64,000 nucleotides of DNA from UMGS1889 sp900556055 (GCA_902463265.1 CABQEV010000002.1:186001-250000), one strand, 5' to 3'. Counted from the stretch's first letter, positions 16,424 to 25,246 are shown. Numbers and translations: made by a program. Notes: generated from the letters alone by a model not told the origin.

Positions 16424-17054
16424 AAATGTTAACCTTTGCTCATGCGAAAATGTGAACTGCTATGTCATCAGGGGCGAAAAGGGCGATATGCTGATAGATA
16501 CCGGCAGTCTGAAATACCGTGATTACATAGAAACATGGCTTACTCATTACAACGTAAAGCTTATTATGCTGACGCACGGACATATTGACCAGAGCCAGAA
16601 TGCAAAATATTTTTCCGAGCTGTACAATGCGCCCGTTATAATCAGCAAGTATGACTGCAATCTCGTGCTTGATAATATGAGCAGGGGCTGCTACTATCTC
16701 AATCCTGTCGGAAAGGTCATGGATATGATACTTGAACGCAGAGTCCACTGCGCAGATCTGCCGAGCAGAGATAAGCTGCTGTTTGCCGAGGAGGACAGTG
16801 CCGATGAAGCCGTGAAGGCTCTTGGCATCGAGGGCGATATAATCTCGCTGGACGGACATACAAGAGGTTCGGTAGGCTTTGTTCACGGCACTGATATTTA
16901 CTGCGGAGATGCTGCTGTGAATTTCAGAGGACGTTTGTGTGAAATGCCGATGTGTGAAAGCCCCAAGGCTGCAAAACGCTCATTCAGAAGAATTTTTGAC
17001 CTTGTTCCGGAAAGAATTTTCTGCGGACACGGCGATATATATACCACATTTTAA
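16410..17054 (+). CDS. MBL-fold metallo-hydrolase with altered metal motif
   Basis: A 214-residue metallo-beta-lactamase-fold protein. The motif reads THGHIDQSQN (~53-62) where the family consensus is HxHxDH, so the last ligand is Gln. Other ligands look conserved (YCGDAAV near 168; FCGHGD near the C-terminus). It may bind a single metal or use an altered site. It overlaps mrnC and is followed after 19 bases by yebC. Substrate unknown. Confidence 0.8.
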   Translation: MIGAENVNLCSCENVNCYVIRGEKGDMLIDTGSLKYRDYIETWLTHYNVKLIMLTHGHIDQSQNAKYFSELYNAPVIISKYDCNLVLDNMSRGCYYLNPVGKVMDMILERRVHCADLPSRDKLLFAEEDSADEAVKALGIEGDIISLDGHTRGSVGFVHGTDIYCGDAAVNFRGRLCEMPMCESPKAAKRSFRRIFDLVPERIFCGHGDIYTTF

Positions 17055-17073
17055 TTTAAGGAGAGATTAAACC

Positions 17074-17817
17074 ATGTCAGGTCATTCCAAATGGAACAAT
17101 ATCAAGAGAAAAAAGGAAGCAACAGACGGAGCAAAAGCCAAGGTCTTCACAAAGATCGGACGTGAGATCGCTGTATGCGTAAAGGAAGGCGGCGGAGATC
17201 CCAACAACAACAGCAAGCTTCGTGATCTTATCGCAAAGGCTAAGTCCAACAACGTCCCCAACGATAACATCGACAGAGTTATCAAGAAGGCAATGGGCGA
17301 CGGCGACAAGACAAGCTACGAGGCTAACGTTTACGAGGGCTATGGTCCGAGCGGAGTTGCCGTTATAGTTGAAACTCTGACTGACAATAAGAACAGAACA
17401 GCAGGCGATATCCGTCATTATTTCGATAAGTTCGGCGGAAACCTCGGCACTTCAGGCTGTGTATCCTTCATGTTCTCCGATAAGGGTATCCTTGTTATCG
17501 AAAATAAGGGCTATGACGAGGATAAGGTCATGGATGACGTGTTTGATGCAGGCGCATCCGATTTCTCCATGGACGATGAGGCTATCGAGATCGAGGCAGA
17601 GCCTTCCGATGTCGGCGCAGTAAGAGAAGCACTTGAAGCAAAGGGCTATACAGTCCTTTCCGCAGAGGTAGAGAAGATACCTGCAACATATACAACCCTT
17701 ACAGATGAGGACGCTATCAGAAAGATGGGTCTTCTCCTTGAACATCTTGAAGATAACGACGATGTTCAGAATGTATATCACAACTGGGATATGCCTGAGG
17801 AAGAGGACGAGGATTGA
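17074..17817 (+). CDS. yebC: YebC/PmpR/TACO1-family protein
   Basis: A 247-residue member starting MSGHSKWNNIKRKKEATDGAK (family N-terminus MSGHSKWNNIK) with the internal YEGYGPSGVAVIVE block. The family includes transcriptional regulators and, as shown for several bacterial members, factors easing ribosome stalling at prolines. It has an AAGGAGAG ribosome site. It closes the ribosome-linked gene run and ends at a terminator. Confidence 0.95.
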   Translation: MSGHSKWNNIKRKKEATDGAKAKVFTKIGREIAVCVKEGGGDPNNNSKLRDLIAKAKSNNVPNDNIDRVIKKAMGDGDKTSYEANVYEGYGPSGVAVIVETLTDNKNRTAGDIRHYFDKFGGNLGTSGCVSFMFSDKGILVIENKGYDEDKVMDDVFDAGASDFSMDDEAIEIEAEPSDVGAVREALEAKGYTVLSAEVEKIPATYTTLTDEDAIRKMGLLLEHLEDNDDVQNVYHNWDMPEEEDED

Positions 17818-17857
17818 TACCGAGGCTGTATAATTCTAATGGTTTTTTAGTATTGCC

Positions 17858-17891
17858 CCTCCATGTTTTTCGAAGCATGGAGGATTTTTTT
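17858..17891 (+). terminator. yebC terminator
   Basis: CCTCCATG/CATGGAGG hairpin followed by seven T residues. Confidence 0.9.
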
Positions 17892-17945
17892 ATTTTCTGA
17901 TAAAACATTGACTTCTGCGTTGTCAATAGATGTGACCCAATAAAT

Positions 17946-17998
17946 GAAAAAATGCTTCTCATATGCCTGAGGAAGATGCATATGAGAAGCATTGATTT
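17946..17998. terminator. Terminator of the EcsC-like gene (usable on both strands)
   Basis: AATGCTTCTCATATGC pairs perfectly with GCATATGAGAAGCATT. On the minus strand it is followed by a run of T residues, and on + by ATTTTT. Confidence 0.85.
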
Positions 17999-18038
17999 TT
18001 ATGCGGTTTTGCGGTGTGGAATTTTCCGTAATTCAGTA

Positions 18039-18641
18039 TTATTCCCTGATAAATACCTTCAAAGCGTTGTCAGCAACTGTTCCTGCTATGGAAACATCAA
18101 GGAAAGCACCGATCGCACCGCCGAGAATAGGAGCCATCTTGAAAATAGATGCTGCACCTCTTGTGCCTGCCTTAGAGAGCAGTCTGTACATAGCCTCGCG
18201 GTTTATTTCCCGTGAAACCTCTATCGGAATGTCGTAAACGTCGCTTTCGGTCGTGATATATTTGTCAGTGGGCACTCCTGCCAGGCATGCATATACAAGC
18301 GATCTGACATTTTCATTCTCGGGATCAAATCCGCCCATGTATGCGATAGCACAGATCATTCTCAGCTGCATATAAACAGTTCCTGCTATGTCAGCAGGTA
18401 CAGCAACAACAGCAGTGATAAGTCCGCCCACTCCGGTCAGGAAGCCGGCACCGCCGCAGAGTACCTTCTGCATTCCGATAAGACGCTTTGCCGCTGCCTT
18501 AACATTTCCGCCTTCCTTCTGCAGAAATTCATCAGCCAGAGCCTTTGCTGAAGGATTGCCTGCCATTCCGTCGATAGCACTGCGGTAACAGCTGTCGAGC
18601 AGATTGATAAGCGTGGATTCACTCATTTTTTCGTTTGTCAT
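18039..18641 (-). CDS. EcsC-family protein
   Basis: A 200-residue protein from ATG 18641 (AAAGGA at 9 bases; the ATG at 18650 is too close). It has the EcsC-like pattern: a Gly-rich hydrophobic stretch (GGAGFLTGVGGLITAVVAVPADIAG in pieces: GFLTGVGGLIT, VPADIAGT), then QLRMICAIAYMGGFDPE, and a second Gly-rich hydrophobic end. The family's biochemical role is unknown; the hydrophobic hairpins suggest membrane association. It is a single gene with a perfect promoter and its own terminator. Confidence 0.75.
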   Translation of the reverse strand: MTNEKMSESTLINLLDSCYRSAIDGMAGNPSAKALADEFLQKEGGNVKAAAKRLIGMQKVLCGGAGFLTGVGGLITAVVAVPADIAGTVYMQLRMICAIAYMGGFDPENENVRSLVYACLAGVPTDKYITTESDVYDIPIEVSREINREAMYRLLSKAGTRGAASIFKMAPILGGAIGAFLDVSIAGTVADNALKVFIRE

Positions 18642-18690
18642 ATTGACCATTCCTTTCGTTATTGATAGATAATATGTCCTTGTGAATTAT

Positions 18691-18719
18691 ATTATATATC
18701 ATATAATACTGAATGTCAA
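18691..18719 (-). promoter_or_regulatory. Consensus promoter of the EcsC-like gene
   Basis: On the minus strand TTGACA (18714-18719), 17 bases, TATAAT (18691-18696). Confidence 0.85.
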
Positions 18720-18779
18720 GAGGTTTCGTGAAATTTTTCAAAAAAGTGCAGTACCATAATAAATGATACTGCATATTTT

Positions 18780-19415
18780 TTAATTTAACATTTTATCCGC
18801 AACAGTCAGTATCTCACTGATCGAAGCGATCTTTTCCGTTTCTCTGTCAGGCTTGCCGAATCCGTATGCTGCGTGGATAAAAGGAACGCCGGCCTCATCT
18901 GCCGCCTGCATATCCAATATAGTATCGCCTACATAAACAGCTTTGTCAATGTTGTTTCGCTTTATCACGAGGGCGATGTTTTCACCCTTGGACAGACCTG
19001 TTCCGCCGTTGCATTCAGTGTCGCTGAAAAGATATCCAAGACCGTGGACATTAAAAAATGTCTCGATATAACCGTTCTGACAATTGCTGATTATTCCGAG
19101 AAAATATTTTTCCGACAGCTTTTTCAGCGTGTTTTCAAGTTCGGGATAAAGCTTTCCGCCTGTTACGGCAAGGCGCTTTGTTTCCTCTTTGCAGCATTTT
19201 CCGATTATCTCCATGCGCTCCTTTTCGGGAATGTCGGGGAGGAGCATCTCAGCGATAACGGGCAGAGTCTTGCCCATGTAGCTGTGCATATCGCTGACGG
19301 TTTTCGTGTATTTTTCCAGTCCCTGTGCAATAAGTGCATCATTCCATGCGGAAATTACAGTCTCGCCGGAATCCCAGAGAGTTCCGTCGAGATCAAAAAG
19401 AACAGCTTTTTTCAT
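18780..19415 (-). CDS. HAD-superfamily phosphatase (Gph/PGP-like)
   Basis: A 211-residue HAD hydrolase with motif I LFDLDGTLWDS (~6-16), motif II in GIISNCQNG, motif III Lys in LSKGENI, and motif IV VGDTILDMQAADEAG. It resembles phosphoglycolate phosphatase or beta-phosphoglucomutase-like enzymes with an alpha-helical cap. It begins one base after the upstream phosphatase stop: third gene of a minus-strand operon starting at 20996. Substrate unassigned. Confidence 0.88.
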   Translation of the reverse strand: MKKAVLFDLDGTLWDSGETVISAWNDALIAQGLEKYTKTVSDMHSYMGKTLPVIAEMLLPDIPEKERMEIIGKCCKEETKRLAVTGGKLYPELENTLKKLSEKYFLGIISNCQNGYIETFFNVHGLGYLFSDTECNGGTGLSKGENIALVIKRNNIDKAVYVGDTILDMQAADEAGVPFIHAAYGFGKPDRETEKIASISEILTVADKMLN

Positions 19416-19416
19416 T

Positions 19417-19875
19417 TTAATTTGATCCTTTCAGATATTTTATCAGCGCCGTGCAGCCTGTCACAACATCGCGCTTTGTTGTTTCAAAATCTCCCGTATA
19501 CCACGGATCGGCGACATCGCGGTCCATATCTGCAAATTGGAGCAGCTTATGCACCTTTCCTTCGGGATCGCCGCCTGTTATCCTCAGAATATTGCGGATA
19601 TTGGCACTGTCCATTCCGATGATAAGGTCATATTTTCCATAATCGGAGCGTGTGAGCTGAACGGCGGTTTTGAGTGCGCAGGAAATGCCCATTTCCGAAA
19701 GTATTCTTTTTGTCCCGAAGTGGACGGGATTGCCGATCTCCTCGGTGCTTGTGGCAGCCGAATCGACAGATACCATGCCCGACATTCCTTCTTTTTTCAG
19801 CATATCGCGCATGATAAATTCAGCCATCGGCGAACGGCATATGTTGCCGTGGCAGACGAAAATTATTCTGTACAT
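19417..19875 (-). CDS. Low-molecular-weight protein-tyrosine phosphatase
   Basis: A 152-residue LMW-PTP. The P-loop CHGNICRS (Cys 8, Arg 14) is intact, and the general-acid loop is DPWYTGDFETT (~120-130). Such enzymes dephosphorylate tyrosine or arginine residues (YwlE/YfkJ type). In Firmicutes a Thr in the P-loop marks arginine phosphatases (CTGNTCRS); here the residues are His-Gly-Asn-Ile, which favours tyrosine. Operon with the HAD phosphatase. Confidence 0.92.
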   Translation of the reverse strand: MYRIIFVCHGNICRSPMAEFIMRDMLKKEGMSGMVSVDSAATSTEEIGNPVHFGTKRILSEMGISCALKTAVQLTRSDYGKYDLIIGMDSANIRNILRITGGDPEGKVHKLLQFADMDRDVADPWYTGDFETTKRDVVTGCTALIKYLKGSN

Positions 19876-19892
19876 TTTTTATCTCCATAGAT

Positions 19893-20996
19893 TTATTTAA
19901 AAATTACTCCGTCAGATTTACCTACAGGCATATTTATGTCAGCACCTTTCAGATATTTGTTGAAGAATTTTATGTGAATATCCGAAAGATGTCTGTGCAT
20001 GATATTTCCGTCCATTTTCCCGACAATATTGGCAGCGGATAAAAAGAATTTTGCATCGGTAAATCCAATGTGCTTCATATTTTCAAAGATCGCATAATAA
20101 ACAGGAGCATTTGAATTAAGCATGGGTTTTGTTTCAGCATTGAAATTTTCTTTGCAGCATATCTGATAAAAAGGACGTTTCATGGTTTTTTCGCCGTAAT
20201 CACCGAAAAGTGCGCCGTCAATGTTGATTCCGCAGGTAAATTCAGGATCATTCATGCAGAGATTGTACGCTTCAGCACCGCCAAGAGAGTGTCCGGAAAT
20301 CCCTGTTCCGCATGAGCTGTCTATATATGCGGCATAACGTTTTTTTATCTCTGCGAGAGCGGATAAATTATCTTTTTCCCATTCGGAAACACGCCCCTTT
20401 ATGAACGGTGTATACTTGTTCTGAAATGCACAGAATTCAGCATATGCTTCTTCGGGTGACAGCTTCTTTTTCAGCAGCTTGCTTTGTGCAAACATCGCCC
20501 CCGGGATACTGGTAAACATCATCTTGTTTATGTGCTTGTCATATAAAACGCAGCTTCCGCTGTCAAAGTCAGTTTCAACAGCTTCATATGAATGTCCGAC
20601 AGATGCGATGATATATCCGTGTGAAGCAATGTCAATGCATAGGCGAGTGTTTGCCTCAATATAACTATTATATCCGTGATTAAAAAGTATCAGAGGAAAT
20701 TTGGCATCATCTGCGATCGGTACATTTTCATAATAATTGGCAGTCATCATTTCAACGCTGATTTTTCTGATGAAATATGCTTTGCAGACCGCTTTTGCCT
20801 TGCGCTCGGAAAGAACCGGTGCATTTTTCTTTCCTGAAACATTTTCTCTGAAAACGGGATAATACATTCTTACAGCGATCTTTCTGTATCCATCGGCATT
20901 GCCGAGGATCTCCTTTCTGCCTGTGTCAGTGAATGAAAAGGTTTCAGTTCCGACGGCATAGCTTCCGCTTACATAGTTTTCTGTTATGCTGCCCAT
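19893..20996 (-). CDS. PAF-acetylhydrolase-like alpha/beta hydrolase
   Basis: A 367-residue serine hydrolase from ATG 20996, set by a GGAGG site 6 bases upstream; the longer frame runs through the promoter. The nucleophile elbow is GISGHSLGGAEA (Ser ~232), and an oxyanion-type FNHGYNSY block occurs at ~105. C-terminal His in MHRHLSDIH could complete the triad. The overall layout fits the platelet-activating-factor acetylhydrolase/dienelactone hydrolase group. No signal peptide, so cytosolic. First gene of the operon with two phosphatases. Confidence 0.8.
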   Translation of the reverse strand: MGSITENYVSGSYAVGTETFSFTDTGRKEILGNADGYRKIAVRMYYPVFRENVSGKKNAPVLSERKAKAVCKAYFIRKISVEMMTANYYENVPIADDAKFPLILFNHGYNSYIEANTRLCIDIASHGYIIASVGHSYEAVETDFDSGSCVLYDKHINKMMFTSIPGAMFAQSKLLKKKLSPEEAYAEFCAFQNKYTPFIKGRVSEWEKDNLSALAEIKKRYAAYIDSSCGTGISGHSLGGAEAYNLCMNDPEFTCGINIDGALFGDYGEKTMKRPFYQICCKENFNAETKPMLNSNAPVYYAIFENMKHIGFTDAKFFLSAANIVGKMDGNIMHRHLSDIHIKFFNKYLKGADINMPVGKSDGVIFK

Positions 20997-21033
20997 GACA
21001 TACCTCCAAGCTGTTAAAATTATCATTATTTCA

Positions 21034-21062
21034 ATCTTATCACAAATTTCCCGAAATGTCAA
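21034..21062 (-). promoter_or_regulatory. Promoter of the hydrolase-phosphatase operon
   Basis: On the minus strand TTGACA (21057-21062), 17 bases, TAAGAT (21034-21039). Confidence 0.75.
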
Positions 21063-21135
21063 TTTGCTGTGAGTGTTGTAATCAGCTGTTATCAATTTGT
21101 AATTATCTGAAACGTTTTTATATCCAAACTGTAAA

Positions 21136-21164
21136 TTGACTTTCGGGATATGCCATGCTATAAT
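21136..21164 (+). promoter_or_regulatory. Promoter of the 70-residue orphan
   Basis: TTGACT (21136-21141), 17 bases, TATAAT (21159-21164). Confidence 0.8.
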
Positions 21165-21215
21165 ATAATCACAAAAGAAATACAGACCGCACAGCGGTTA
21201 AAGGAGGACGAATTT

Positions 21216-21428
21216 ATGTTAAATCTGCATGAAAACTTTTTGAGGAACTACATAGGTTATTTTGAGGAGATCGAAGATCTCGGCAAGGACGCTATCAAGG
21301 ATTACACCGTTCGTCCCGAGGAAAGATCGGACATCGTTCATTTTTCCGCCGTAAGATGTGCGGGTGTCAACTTCAGCGATACCAAGACCGCAGACACTGA
21401 CTTTATTGCCAAGGCTTGCGGCTTCTGA
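21216..21428 (+). CDS. Small orphan protein, 70 residues
   Basis: Not recognised. The ATG at 21216 follows AAAGGAGG, a very strong ribosome site, and a near-perfect promoter, so it is likely well expressed. The N-terminal half is acidic and amphipathic (LNLHENFLRNYIGYFEEIEDLGKD). The C-terminal half is Ser/Thr/Cys-containing and ends TDFIAKACGF. No signal peptide, membrane segment or known domain is apparent. It is monocistronic with a terminator 30 bases later. A RiPP precursor was considered, but no modification enzyme lies beside it. Confidence 0.7.
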   Translation: MLNLHENFLRNYIGYFEEIEDLGKDAIKDYTVRPEERSDIVHFSAVRCAGVNFSDTKTADTDFIAKACGF

Positions 21429-21450
21429 TGAAATACAATACAATCTCCTT

Positions 21451-21498
21451 CAATAAAAACGAACTGCCGTGCAATAGTGCGGCAGTTCGTTTTTATTG
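21451..21498. terminator. Bidirectional terminator
   Basis: CAATAAAAACGAACTGCCG pairs perfectly with CGGCAGTTCGTTTTTATTG. It ends both the orphan gene and the phosphonate operon; the alcohol dehydrogenase stop lies inside it. Confidence 0.92.
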
Positions 21499-22575
21499 AA
21501 GTATCTGTCGGTAAAGCATTTTTATGTCGTCCGCTGAGATAGGAACGGGCGTATTTTTCAGCCTTTCGACATTGACCGAGCTTGTCAGGATATTGATAAT
21601 TTCTTCGTCCGCTTTCGGGATATAAAGCTCCAATGAGCTCACAAGCTCCGAGAATTTTCCGCAGGCATCGGCAGGCGTGACGCAGCCCATAGCATCAGCC
21701 AACCGATAAAGTGTTTCCGAAAGTTTGCTGTCAGCTCTTTCGCATATGAGGGGAAAAAGCGCATCAACACATAGTGCCGCCGCATGGCCGTGAGCAAGAC
21801 CGAAAAGCGTTGTAAGCTTGTAGCACATTGCGTGACCTGCTGTGGTCCTTGCGATGTTTATTGCTTTTCCTGCGATATTCGCTGCATGGAGCATTTTACT
21901 GTTCCCGCTGCTTTCGTTGGACAGATATCCGTCCTTTGCTTCAAATATCATTTGTATCGCAGCTTCGGAATACTTTCTGCTTTCCTCATTGGCATTTACC
22001 GACCAGAACGCTTCGGCGGCATGGCAGAATGCATCAAGCATAGTGGCTTTCCGCTGATATTCGGGCAGAGTTTTCAGCACATCGGGATAAACCAGAACAG
22101 CGCAGGGAAGTGCCGAATCATCGCCGACCGACTGCTTTTCGCCATTGTGATATATCACGGCAAAGTGTGTTGCCTCGCTGCCCGAACCCGCTGTTGTCGG
22201 CACTGCAATAAGCGGGATATCATTCGGGATAATTTTCTGTTTCAGAAAGCAGCTGTCATTATCCGCATATGCGTAAAGCTTTATGCATTTTGCAGTGTCG
22301 ATCGCACTTCCTCCGCCGACTGCTATAACAGCGCCGCAGTTGTTTTCGTTAAAGTATCTGACACCGTTTTCGACCGAGATATAATCGGGATTGGGCGTGA
22401 AATTGGAAAATCTCACAAAGCTTTTTCCCGTGCTTTTTTCAATATCCGAAAAATATTTATCCGCAGCGAAAAGCTTTGCTGAATTTCCGCAGACAAGCAT
22501 TATCCTGTCAGTGTCAAGCCCCGATATAAATTTCTCAAATCCATTTAGATCATTTAAAATTGCTTGTTCGCTCAT
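21493..22575 (-). CDS. Iron-containing alcohol dehydrogenase (phosphonoacetaldehyde reductase candidate)
   Basis: A 360-residue group III dehydrogenase. The NAD(P)-binding GGGSAIDTAK (~97-106) and PTTAGSGSE are intact, and metal ligands appear as Asp/His in DAFCHAAEAF, then TTAGHAMCYK and GLAHGHAAAL. It is last in an operon with PEP mutase and phosphonopyruvate decarboxylase; homologues PhpC/FomC in the phosphinothricin and fosfomycin pathways reduce phosphonoacetaldehyde to 2-hydroxyethylphosphonate. That role is inferred from context. No aminotransferase is present to make aminoethylphosphonate instead. It overlaps the nucleotidyltransferase gene by 26 bases. Confidence 0.85.
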   Translation of the reverse strand: MSEQAILNDLNGFEKFISGLDTDRIMLVCGNSAKLFAADKYFSDIEKSTGKSFVRFSNFTPNPDYISVENGVRYFNENNCGAVIAVGGGSAIDTAKCIKLYAYADNDSCFLKQKIIPNDIPLIAVPTTAGSGSEATHFAVIYHNGEKQSVGDDSALPCAVLVYPDVLKTLPEYQRKATMLDAFCHAAEAFWSVNANEESRKYSEAAIQMIFEAKDGYLSNESSGNSKMLHAANIAGKAINIARTTAGHAMCYKLTTLFGLAHGHAAALCVDALFPLICERADSKLSETLYRLADAMGCVTPADACGKFSELVSSLELYIPKADEEIINILTSSVNVERLKNTPVPISADDIKMLYRQILQ

Positions 22576-23281
22576 AAAATAATTCTCCGTTCAAAACGTT
22601 TTTGTAATCCTCGGCGGTGTCGATCTCGCTTACGAATATCCCGCTGTATGATACCTCTTTTATGTCAAGCTCTTCGGCTGTCATGTTCAGCGCATTTTCC
22701 GCATAAACATCGGTTTTTCCCGCATTTACAAACTCGCTGACCTTTACGCACCACGCCCTTACAGCGGCATTTTCAAGCCTGTACATCGGCTGGAGCGCAA
22801 AGCAGTCATCTCCGAAAATGCTGACTGAAACTTCGCAAAGCTTACCGTTCTTTATCCTGCCTTTGAAATCTTTTTCGGGGAGCGGCGCAGTCCTGTCGAT
22901 GATGCACGCACTGCCCGTCATATCCATAAGCTTTGATACGATCCTGCCGTCAAAAACAAGATCGCCGTGCAGCATAAGAATATCATCGTCAGCAATAAAT
23001 TTTTCCGCAAGATACATCGAGTAAATATAGTTTGTTTCCGCATATTTTTCGTTCATGACAGCAGTTATTTTCATGCCCGATCTGACCGCTTCGGCATATA
23101 TCATCTCGGAAAAACCGCCTGTTGTTATCACGGCTTCGCTTATTCCGTTTTCCGATAAAATGCGCAGCTGACGGGACAGAACAGTTTCTCCGTCCGCAAG
23201 CGGAAGCAGGCACTTCGGCCGTTCTGCGGTAAGCGGACCCATGCGCATTCCGACTCCCGAATTGAATATCAGTGCCTTCAT
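22550..23281 (-). CDS. Nucleotidyltransferase, probable CTP:phosphonate cytidylyltransferase
   Basis: A 243-residue sugar-phosphate-nucleotidyltransferase fold. The nucleotide loop is NSGVGMRMGPLTAERPKCLL (Gly-rich loop and PKCLL, residues 7-26), and LMLHGDLVFDG carries the metal-binding Asp. Members beside PEP mutase include PntC and the N-terminal domain of Fom1, which transfer CMP to phosphonates. Here it would make the CMP-activated hydroxyethylphosphonate for the CDP-alcohol transferase of the same operon. The fold is clear; the nucleotide and substrate are inferred. Confidence 0.78.
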   Translation of the reverse strand: MKALIFNSGVGMRMGPLTAERPKCLLPLADGETVLSRQLRILSENGISEAVITTGGFSEMIYAEAVRSGMKITAVMNEKYAETNYIYSMYLAEKFIADDDILMLHGDLVFDGRIVSKLMDMTGSACIIDRTAPLPEKDFKGRIKNGKLCEVSVSIFGDDCFALQPMYRLENAAVRAWCVKVSEFVNAGKTDVYAENALNMTAEELDIKEVSYSGIFVSEIDTAEDYKNVLNGELFYERTSNFK

Positions 23282-24375
23282 TTAAGCTTCTCCATTATAC
23301 GTTTTTTGTTTTCCGCAGGGGAGAGCGACGGTCTGCCGAGATCGCTCCTTGAACCCTGTTTTGTGTAGATTATCATTGCTGCTTTTTTGTGCGAAAGCAG
23401 TGACATCCCCGACCTTATGCCGTCCCCGTCATATGCTTCGCAGACTTCAAATCCGCAGCCTTTGAGTATTGTTTTCATGCTTATTTCAAATCCGACGGTT
23501 TTTTGTCCGCCGACCGATTCATGCGCACCGTTGTTAATGACGATATACTTGAAATTATCGCCCGCTGTCTGCGCATTTACCGCATTTGCGCCCATATGCA
23601 TGAGAAATGCGCCGTCGCCGTCGATGCAGTAAATATTTTTGTCGGACGACAGGCTGAGTCCCAGTGCTATCGATGATGCGTGACCCATAGAACCTACTGT
23701 CAGAAAGTCATTTGCGTGTCCGGAATTGTCCGCTTCACGCAGCTCATAAAGCTCCCGTGAGGTCTTTCCCGTTGTGGATATTATAATGTCATCATCTCCG
23801 AGACATGAAACAGCCGCCCTCAGTGCCTGTTCCCTTGTAAGCTTGTGATCGCTTTTTTCGGGGATATATCGGTACTCGGAAAAAGTGTTTTTCCTGATGA
23901 TAAGTGCAGTTATGCATTCTGTTTTCAGCATCTTTTCAGCACATTCCGAGATAGTTTTTTCATAGTCATCGCCGAGTATGACCGTTTCTATGCCCATAGC
24001 TTCAAACAGCGCCAATGTGACCTCGCCCTGCTTTATGTGCTGAGGTTCGTCATGCACGCCGGGTTCGCCGCGCCAGCCGACAATAAGCAGCATCGGTATG
24101 CCATAAACCGCATTGTCAGCAAGGGAGAGCAGGGGATTGACAGCATTTCCTATCCCCGAATTCTGCATGAAAACAACGGCAGGGTTACCGCTGCCAAGAT
24201 AGTGTCCCGAAGCGATGCCGACAGCATTGCCCTCGTTTGCGGCGATAACATAGTTTTTCCCCGCCTTGTCCGACAAACAGGCGCAGAGGTCTTTCAGCAG
24301 AGAATCAGGGACTCCCGTAAAAAAATCAAAGTCGTTTTGCAGCAGACATTCGTAAAACTTTTCAGTATCTATCAT
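23278..24375 (-). CDS. Phosphonopyruvate decarboxylase
   Basis: A thiamine-diphosphate enzyme of ~365 residues converting phosphonopyruvate to phosphonoacetaldehyde, the irreversible step that drives phosphonate synthesis. Family blocks: FFTGVPDSLLKDLC near the N-terminus, AANEGNAVGIASGHYLG (with the catalytic Glu), GWRGEPGVHDEPQH, and the TPP motif GSMGHASSIALG...DGDGAFLMH. ATG 24375 is preferred because GGTGA sits 5 bases upstream; it overlaps the mutase gene by 14 bases and touches the next by 4. The family identity is secure. Confidence 0.92.
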   Translation of the reverse strand: MIDTEKFYECLLQNDFDFFTGVPDSLLKDLCACLSDKAGKNYVIAANEGNAVGIASGHYLGSGNPAVVFMQNSGIGNAVNPLLSLADNAVYGIPMLLIVGWRGEPGVHDEPQHIKQGEVTLALFEAMGIETVILGDDYEKTISECAEKMLKTECITALIIRKNTFSEYRYIPEKSDHKLTREQALRAAVSCLGDDDIIISTTGKTSRELYELREADNSGHANDFLTVGSMGHASSIALGLSLSSDKNIYCIDGDGAFLMHMGANAVNAQTAGDNFKYIVINNGAHESVGGQKTVGFEISMKTILKGCGFEVCEAYDGDGIRSGMSLLSHKKAAMIIYTKQGSRSDLGRPSLSPAENKKRIMEKLK

Positions 24376-25237
24376 TTCTATCACCATCGGTTATTTTAAG
24401 GATATTGCCGACAGATTCACAGTAATTTTCATCGGCGTATTTGCTGCACCCGTTTCCGAGAATGGAATTTGCGGCGGCAAGCATTGCTTTGTATGCGCTT
24501 CTCGTCAGCTGATTTGCATAGATGATAATATCCGCACCATGCTGATGAAGCGTGTCGCAGTCAAAGGAATTGTACATCGTCGGAATAAAAACAAGCGGGA
24601 CATCGGGGTGCATATCTTTGAACATCTCCGCAAACAGAAAGATGTTTTTTCCGTCTGTTTCCGCACTGTGGATAACTATCCCGTCGGCACCCGCAGAAAT
24701 GTATTTTTCCGCACGGGACAGCGCATCGCGGACGTTTTCTCCTGCGATAAGACTTTCTGTTCTTGCAAAGATGAGAATGTTTTGTGAAGCCGAACGTGCG
24801 GTTTTCAGTCTGTCCGCAAAAGCGTCCGCAGACTCCATTTTATGCGGCTTTGAACTGCCGTAAAGCGAGTTGTGCTTTACCCCTTTTTTATCTTCGATAA
24901 CAGCGGCGGACGCACCCGCTTTTTCATATGCGGATATGCTTTCGGGAGAACAGTCCGTGTCGCAGTCAACGAATATCGGCTTGTCGGAAATGCGTTTTAT
25001 ATCGCCGATAACATTGCATTTTTCGCTGACGGGAACGCTGCCGTTGTCGGGCATGCCCTTTGCCGCAGCATGGCATAATCCGCTGAGCCAGAGTGCATCA
25101 AACGTTATTTTTTCGCCGTCTGCACCGCATGAAAATGCAGCTTCTGCGGCATATGCTTCAAGGCAGTTCACAGCTTCAATAACACGCAGAAACGGTTTGC
25201 GTGAAAGCAGCTTATTTATTGCGTTATCCTGTTTCAA
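24362..25237 (-). CDS. pepM: Phosphoenolpyruvate phosphomutase
   Basis: A 291-residue enzyme of the isocitrate-lyase/PEP-mutase superfamily, forming the C-P bond of phosphonopyruvate from PEP. The diagnostic PepM motif EDK-x5-NS is complete (EDKKGVKHNS, 115-124), separating it from lyases. RVIEAVNCLEA at the N-terminus and VDCDTDC (metal-binding Asp) also fit. The start is an unusual TTG at 25237, 12 bases after AGGAG. It is the committed step of the eleven-gene operon. Confidence 0.94.
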   Translation of the reverse strand: MKQDNAINKLLSRKPFLRVIEAVNCLEAYAAEAAFSCGADGEKITFDALWLSGLCHAAAKGMPDNGSVPVSEKCNVIGDIKRISDKPIFVDCDTDCSPESISAYEKAGASAAVIEDKKGVKHNSLYGSSKPHKMESADAFADRLKTARSASQNILIFARTESLIAGENVRDALSRAEKYISAGADGIVIHSAETDGKNIFLFAEMFKDMHPDVPLVFIPTMYNSFDCDTLHQHGADIIIYANQLTRSAYKAMLAAANSILGNGCSKYADENYCESVGNILKITDGDRNDRY

Positions 25238-25246
25238 ATCAAAATG

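Noticed and set aside
18873..19622. A 249-codon plus-strand frame over the HAD and LMW phosphatase genes
   Set aside because: Both phosphatases carry intact catalytic motifs on the minus strand; the plus-strand frame crosses their junction and matches nothing.
21216..21428. RiPP precursor for the orphan small protein
   Set aside because: The nearest radical SAM enzyme is in the lipid operon over 5 kb away on the other strand, and no leader/core layout, protease or transporter lies beside it.
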